This document shows, in pieces, positions 60,783-64,000 of a stretch of DNA of 64,000 bases. The stretch is taken from contig CAWCAW010000006.1 in assembly GCA_963793645.1 (NCBI GenBank), forward strand, positions 124,001-188,000. The letters are read 5' to 3'. The notes under the pieces were generated by a model. It was given only the letters and a program-made list of their open reading frames with translations, was not told the DNA's origin and did no database searches. This DNA comes from CAWCAW01 sp963793645 (GTDB taxonomy: Bacteria > Actinomycetota > Acidimicrobiia > Acidimicrobiales > UBA8190). The position numbers and the translations under genes were made by a program. The first letter of the stretch is position 1. Each line of letters starts with the position of its first letter.

Positions 60783-60817
60783 GGCGCCACCAGCTGTCGC
60801 CTGGCCACCCAGGGTGG

Positions 60818-63505
60818 CTAGGTGGCTGACGCCTCCTCGGAGGGATCGGGGTCTTCGCCGTCGCGCAAGGCGGCATCCTGAGCAGCCGGCGCATCGCTAC
60901 GCCGGGGCCGCCAGAAGGCGGGGATGTCCCGAGGCCGGCGGGGCTCGGCGAGGAGGTACCCCTGATAGAGGTCGCATCCCAGCTGGCGAGCCACGTGGCG
61001 CTCTTGGCGGTTCTCGACACCCTCGGCGATGACCCGGAGACCGAGCCCGTGACCCAGGTCGGTGACGGCCGCCACGATGCGCTCGTCCTCGGGGTTCGAG
61101 CCCAGCCCGCTCACGAAGGCACGGTCGATCTTGAGGTAGCTCACCGGCAGGCGCTTCAGGTAGCTGAGCGAGGAGTAGCCGGTGCCGAAGTCGTCGATGG
61201 CGAGGCGCACGCCGAAGTCGCGCAGCTCGTTGAGGATGCCGTGCATGCGCACGTCATCGGAAACCAGGCCCGACTCGGTGATCTCGAGCATGAGGGCGCC
61301 GGCCGGCAACCCGCTCTTCTCCAGCGCCGAGCGCAGGGCGGGCATGAGGTCGGGACCGTCGAGCTGGCGGGGCGACACGTTCAAGGCCAGGAACGAGTTC
61401 TTGGCTTCTGGATACAAGGTGCGCCACCGCGCCATCTGGGCGCAGCCGGCCTCGAGGACCCATCCACCCAACGCCACGATGAGCTCGGACTCCTCGGCCA
61501 GACCGACGAAGCGTCCCGGCAGCAGCAAGCCGCGCCGGGGGTGCTCCCAACGAACCAGCGCCTCGAAGCCGAGGATGCGCCCGTTGGCCAACGAGGCCAG
61601 TGGCTGGTACTCGAGGCGAAGCTCCCCGTTGTCGACCGCCACCCGAAGGTCGTGCTCGAGCTCGAGGCGGCTTCCCACCTCTTCGCGCAGCCCGGCGTCG
61701 AAGATGGCCACGCGGCCGCGACCCTTGGTCTTGGCCTGCAGCATGGCCATATCCGCGTCTTGGAGGACCTCGGCGGCATCGAGACCGACGTCGGCCAGGC
61801 GCACCAGTCCGATGCTCGGGGTGACGGTCAGCTTGCGCCCGGTCGACAGCCGGACCGGCCGCGACAGCAAGGTGCGCAACTCTTCGGCGCGGCTCAGCGC
61901 GGCGTCGGTGTCGCCCACGCCGGGCTCGAGCGCAGCGAACTCGTCACCGTGCAAACGGCTCAGGCTGACCGCGGTGGGCATGGCCGTGCGCAAACGGTCG
62001 GCCACGGCCAGCAGCACCTCATCGCCCACGGCGTGACCGAGTGAGTCGTTGACCAGCTTGAAGCGGTCGAGGTCGAAGAAGAACAGCGCCATCCCCTGGA
62101 TGCGCGAAGGGTCGCCTTGCATGAGCTCTTCCACTGCAGCGAGGAAGCCACTGCGGTTGGCCAGACCCGTCAGGGGGTCGTTGCGGGCCTCCCACGCCAG
62201 GCGGTCCAAGAGCTGCTTGCGCTCGGTGATGTCCGACACCGAGCACACCACCGAGGCGGTTTCGTCGGTGTCGTCGACGCCGATGATCAGACGCGAGCTC
62301 ACCGACAGCCACTGGGCCTTGCCGCGCTCGTCGTGCACGCCCAGCACCATGTTGGTGGTGGACACGCCACTGGCTAGGGCGGCCGCCACGGGAAGGTTCT
62401 CCGGTACCACCGCCACGCCGTGGTCGCTCAGGGCGACGCCACCGCCGGTAAAGATCCCGTCGCCATTGCCGCCGTGGAGGCGGTTACCGAGAATGCGCAC
62501 GGCCGAGTCGTTGGCGGCCGCCACCGCACCCTCGCGGGTGACGACGACCACACCTTCCTCGAGGGCACCCACGGCGGCGGCATAGCGACGCTCGACGGCG
62601 ATGCGTGCTTGGGCGGCCTCCTCGGCGCGCTTGCGCTCCGACACGTCGCGCAAGATGACTTGGAAGGCGGGCTTGCCTCCCCACGTGGTGCGCACCGACA
62701 CGACTTCGACCGTGAACTGCACACCGTCGGGCCGCAGGATCACGACCTCGGCGCCTTTGACGGCGTCGCCGGGCTCGTGCAACTGCGAAAGTCGGGCCAC
62801 CACCGGAGCGATGTCGTTGGGGTGGATGAACAACGTCATGGGCTTGCCCAAGGCGTCGGTCAGCGAGTTCAGTCCGGCGAAGCGCAAGGCGGCCGGGTTG
62901 GCGTAACAAACGATGCCCTCTTGGTGGACGATGATGCCGTCGGGAGAGTGCTCGATGAGCAGCTCGAGTCGCTCGCCCACGTCGGTGGTCACCCACGGCA
63001 CCGTGCCCGGGTCACTGACGTCGGCCACGATGCCGAAGAAGCGCGCACTGTCAGGGGCCGGCAGCGACGCGGCGCGCACCAGGATCCGGTGCACCACGCC
63101 GCCGGGCTCTTCGAGTTCCTGGATGAGCTCGTAGTTGTCCCACACCACACCGGCTTGGACCGTCTCCACGATGGGCGCCAGCAGTGCGTCGCCGACCTCC
63201 TCCAAGGTGACCGACCGGCCTTTGGGCCCCGGGGGGATCAGGTAGGTACCACCGGCCGGGGGGTTGCGCAGAATGCGCTCGACCGAGGCGTGCCAGCGCA
63301 GGCCGGCTCCGGGGATTTCGAGCTCCCAGGTGGCCACGCCGGCGAGGCCCGACAGGAGCCCCAGACGCTCGGCGATGCCGTCGGCATCGAGCACTTGCTC
63401 CCGCTCGGGGGCGCTCGCGTGCCTGAGGTGGCGAAGCCCCACACCTGGACCGGACATGTCACGTCTATCGGCCCTCTCAGGCTGGATCTTGACCTCCGTC
63501 ACCAA
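60818..63505 (-). CDS. PAS-GGDEF-EAL c-di-GMP turnover protein
   Basis: An 895-residue cytoplasmic protein. Three PAS-like domains (~45-155, ~180-295, ~305-425) precede GGDEF (~435-600) and EAL (~615-870). The GGDEF signature is RLHGDEF (~515-521), His replacing the first Gly, so cyclase activity is uncertain. The EAL domain keeps the catalytic set: EALVRW, ALNVSPRQL, LEITESGL, DDFGTGYSSLSYLKRL, LKIDRAFV and IAEGVENR. A working phosphodiesterase is therefore likely. ATG 63457 is an alternative start. It can set c-di-GMP levels read by the MshEN domain of PilB. A palindrome lies ~50 bases upstream. Confidence 0.92.
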   Translation of the reverse strand: MVTEVKIQPERADRRDMSGPGVGLRHLRHASAPEREQVLDADGIAERLGLLSGLAGVATWELEIPGAGLRWHASVERILRNPPAGGTYLIPPGPKGRSVTLEEVGDALLAPIVETVQAGVVWDNYELIQELEEPGGVVHRILVRAASLPAPDSARFFGIVADVSDPGTVPWVTTDVGERLELLIEHSPDGIIVHQEGIVCYANPAALRFAGLNSLTDALGKPMTLFIHPNDIAPVVARLSQLHEPGDAVKGAEVVILRPDGVQFTVEVVSVRTTWGGKPAFQVILRDVSERKRAEEAAQARIAVERRYAAAVGALEEGVVVVTREGAVAAANDSAVRILGNRLHGGNGDGIFTGGGVALSDHGVAVVPENLPVAAALASGVSTTNMVLGVHDERGKAQWLSVSSRLIIGVDDTDETASVVCSVSDITERKQLLDRLAWEARNDPLTGLANRSGFLAAVEELMQGDPSRIQGMALFFFDLDRFKLVNDSLGHAVGDEVLLAVADRLRTAMPTAVSLSRLHGDEFAALEPGVGDTDAALSRAEELRTLLSRPVRLSTGRKLTVTPSIGLVRLADVGLDAAEVLQDADMAMLQAKTKGRGRVAIFDAGLREEVGSRLELEHDLRVAVDNGELRLEYQPLASLANGRILGFEALVRWEHPRRGLLLPGRFVGLAEESELIVALGGWVLEAGCAQMARWRTLYPEAKNSFLALNVSPRQLDGPDLMPALRSALEKSGLPAGALMLEITESGLVSDDVRMHGILNELRDFGVRLAIDDFGTGYSSLSYLKRLPVSYLKIDRAFVSGLGSNPEDERIVAAVTDLGHGLGLRVIAEGVENRQERHVARQLGCDLYQGYLLAEPRRPRDIPAFWRPRRSDAPAAQDAALRDGEDPDPSEEASAT

Positions 63506-63553
63506 GCGCGAGCAGGCGTCGTGGGGTTCTCACGGCTCGTGGTCGAAAAAACG

Positions 63554-63573
63554 AAATCACATGCTTGTGATTT
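63554..63573. promoter_or_regulatory. perfect palindrome upstream of the GGDEF-EAL gene
   Basis: AAATCACATGCTTGTGATTT: 8-base arms around TGCT, in an AT-rich patch unlike the surrounding DNA, 49 bases before the start of the GGDEF-EAL gene. It has TCAC/GTGA half-sites. This looks like a dimeric repressor or activator site; the cognate protein is unknown. Confidence 0.45.
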
Positions 63574-63938
63574 ACTCTATTCCGAGGCCTGATTTAGCCA
63601 AATAGCGGCTTGTCGTGTGGCGGCTGCTTTGGGGTCGGCGTTGGGCATCGATCCCGGTCGGAGAGGTGCCGGGCCCCACGTCGGGGGCGGTGTTTTTCGA
63701 GTTTGGACGGCGCTGAGGTTTTGCATCTCGTCACCACACCAGCCCCAACACTACGCAAGGTGGTCGAAGTTTTATCTCTCGTTGTGAAAATGGCATTTCG
63801 GGAAATAGGACCCTCGACTCTTTACGGCCGCACACTGCGGTTCTACTGTTTGCTCGTTGTTGTGGAAGTGGCTCGTGTGACACCTGCGTGCGCAACTACG
63901 TGGGTTCAGAGGAGCCTTGGGCCGGGGAGATAGGAAAG

Positions 63939-64000
63939 ATGCAGGCAACGACGCTAGAGAGATCCCGCCCCGAACCTCACGGGCCGCCGGTGTCCATCGC
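63939..64000 (+). CDS. start of a gene cut by the window edge
   Basis: ATG 63939 follows GGGGAGATAGGAAAG, a strong ribosome-binding sequence, and the frame stays open for the 20 codons left (MQATTLERSRPEPHGPPVSI). The product cannot be named. The region 63574-63938 shows no reliable gene; an open frame at 63610-63933 lacks protein-like features. It likely holds the promoter and leader of this gene. Confidence 0.4.
   Translation, partial: MQATTLERSRPEPHGPPVSI

Noticed and set aside
63610..63933. 107-codon plus-strand frame
   Set aside because: No ribosome-binding site or fold-like pattern, and it lies in what appears to be a promoter region before the gene at 63939.

Overview
This is a high-GC, gene-dense bacterial chromosome segment. 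Codon use, Gram-positive-style surface proteins (collagen-like and Ig-like giants, a lipoprotein), an ECF sigma/anti-sigma pair and actinobacterial-looking families (OmpR-type regulator, GAF-rich hybrid kinase, PAS-GGDEF-EAL protein) suggest an actinobacterium. A type IV pilus system together with these features would fit the Acidimicrobiia, but that is inference; no rRNA, tRNA or taxonomic marker gene was found in the window.

Layout. 0.3-9.5 kb: a universal stress protein, a PhyH-type dioxygenase, a three-gene flavin redox module (ferric-reductase-like membrane flavoprotein, FMN-binding protein, ApbE flavin transferase), a RibD-like reductase, an ECF sigma factor with its membrane anti-sigma partner, and two secreted proteins. 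9.7-18.3 kb: a surface-modification cluster with two GT2/TPR glycosyltransferases, a GT-C membrane protein with a TPR tail, a TPR lipoprotein, a DUF4915-type protein, a DUF6445-type oxygenase-like protein and a GT2-methyltransferase fusion. 18.5-41.0 kb: two giant minus-strand surface proteins back to back, a ~2,439-residue collagen-like protein with a 279-bp tandem repeat and a ~4,976-residue Ig-like/DUF11 protein with 14 copies of a ~116-residue repeat. 41.3-43.8 kb: a helix-turn-helix protein and a secreted Ig-like repeat protein. 44.2-56.4 kb: type IV pilus genes in two blocks, pilB-pilC-pilin on the plus strand and, on the minus strand, a small unknown protein, pilT and three minor-pilin-like proteins. 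56.6-63.5 kb: a response regulator, a hybrid histidine kinase and a PAS-GGDEF-EAL c-di-GMP enzyme.

How it fits together (inference). The window looks like a surface and adhesion island: retractable pili with Ig-bearing minor pilins, two giant fibrous proteins, glycosyltransferases and oxygenases that could decorate them, and c-di-GMP/two-component signalling. PilB carries an MshEN-type N-terminal domain, a known c-di-GMP receptor, giving a plausible link to the GGDEF-EAL protein.

Caution. Five minus-strand genes contain seven single-base frame breaks, several in homopolymers. In every case the total length becomes a whole number of codons when the inferred indels are corrected. This looks more like indel errors of a draft assembly than gene decay, so these loci are annotated as single genes with the breaks marked.
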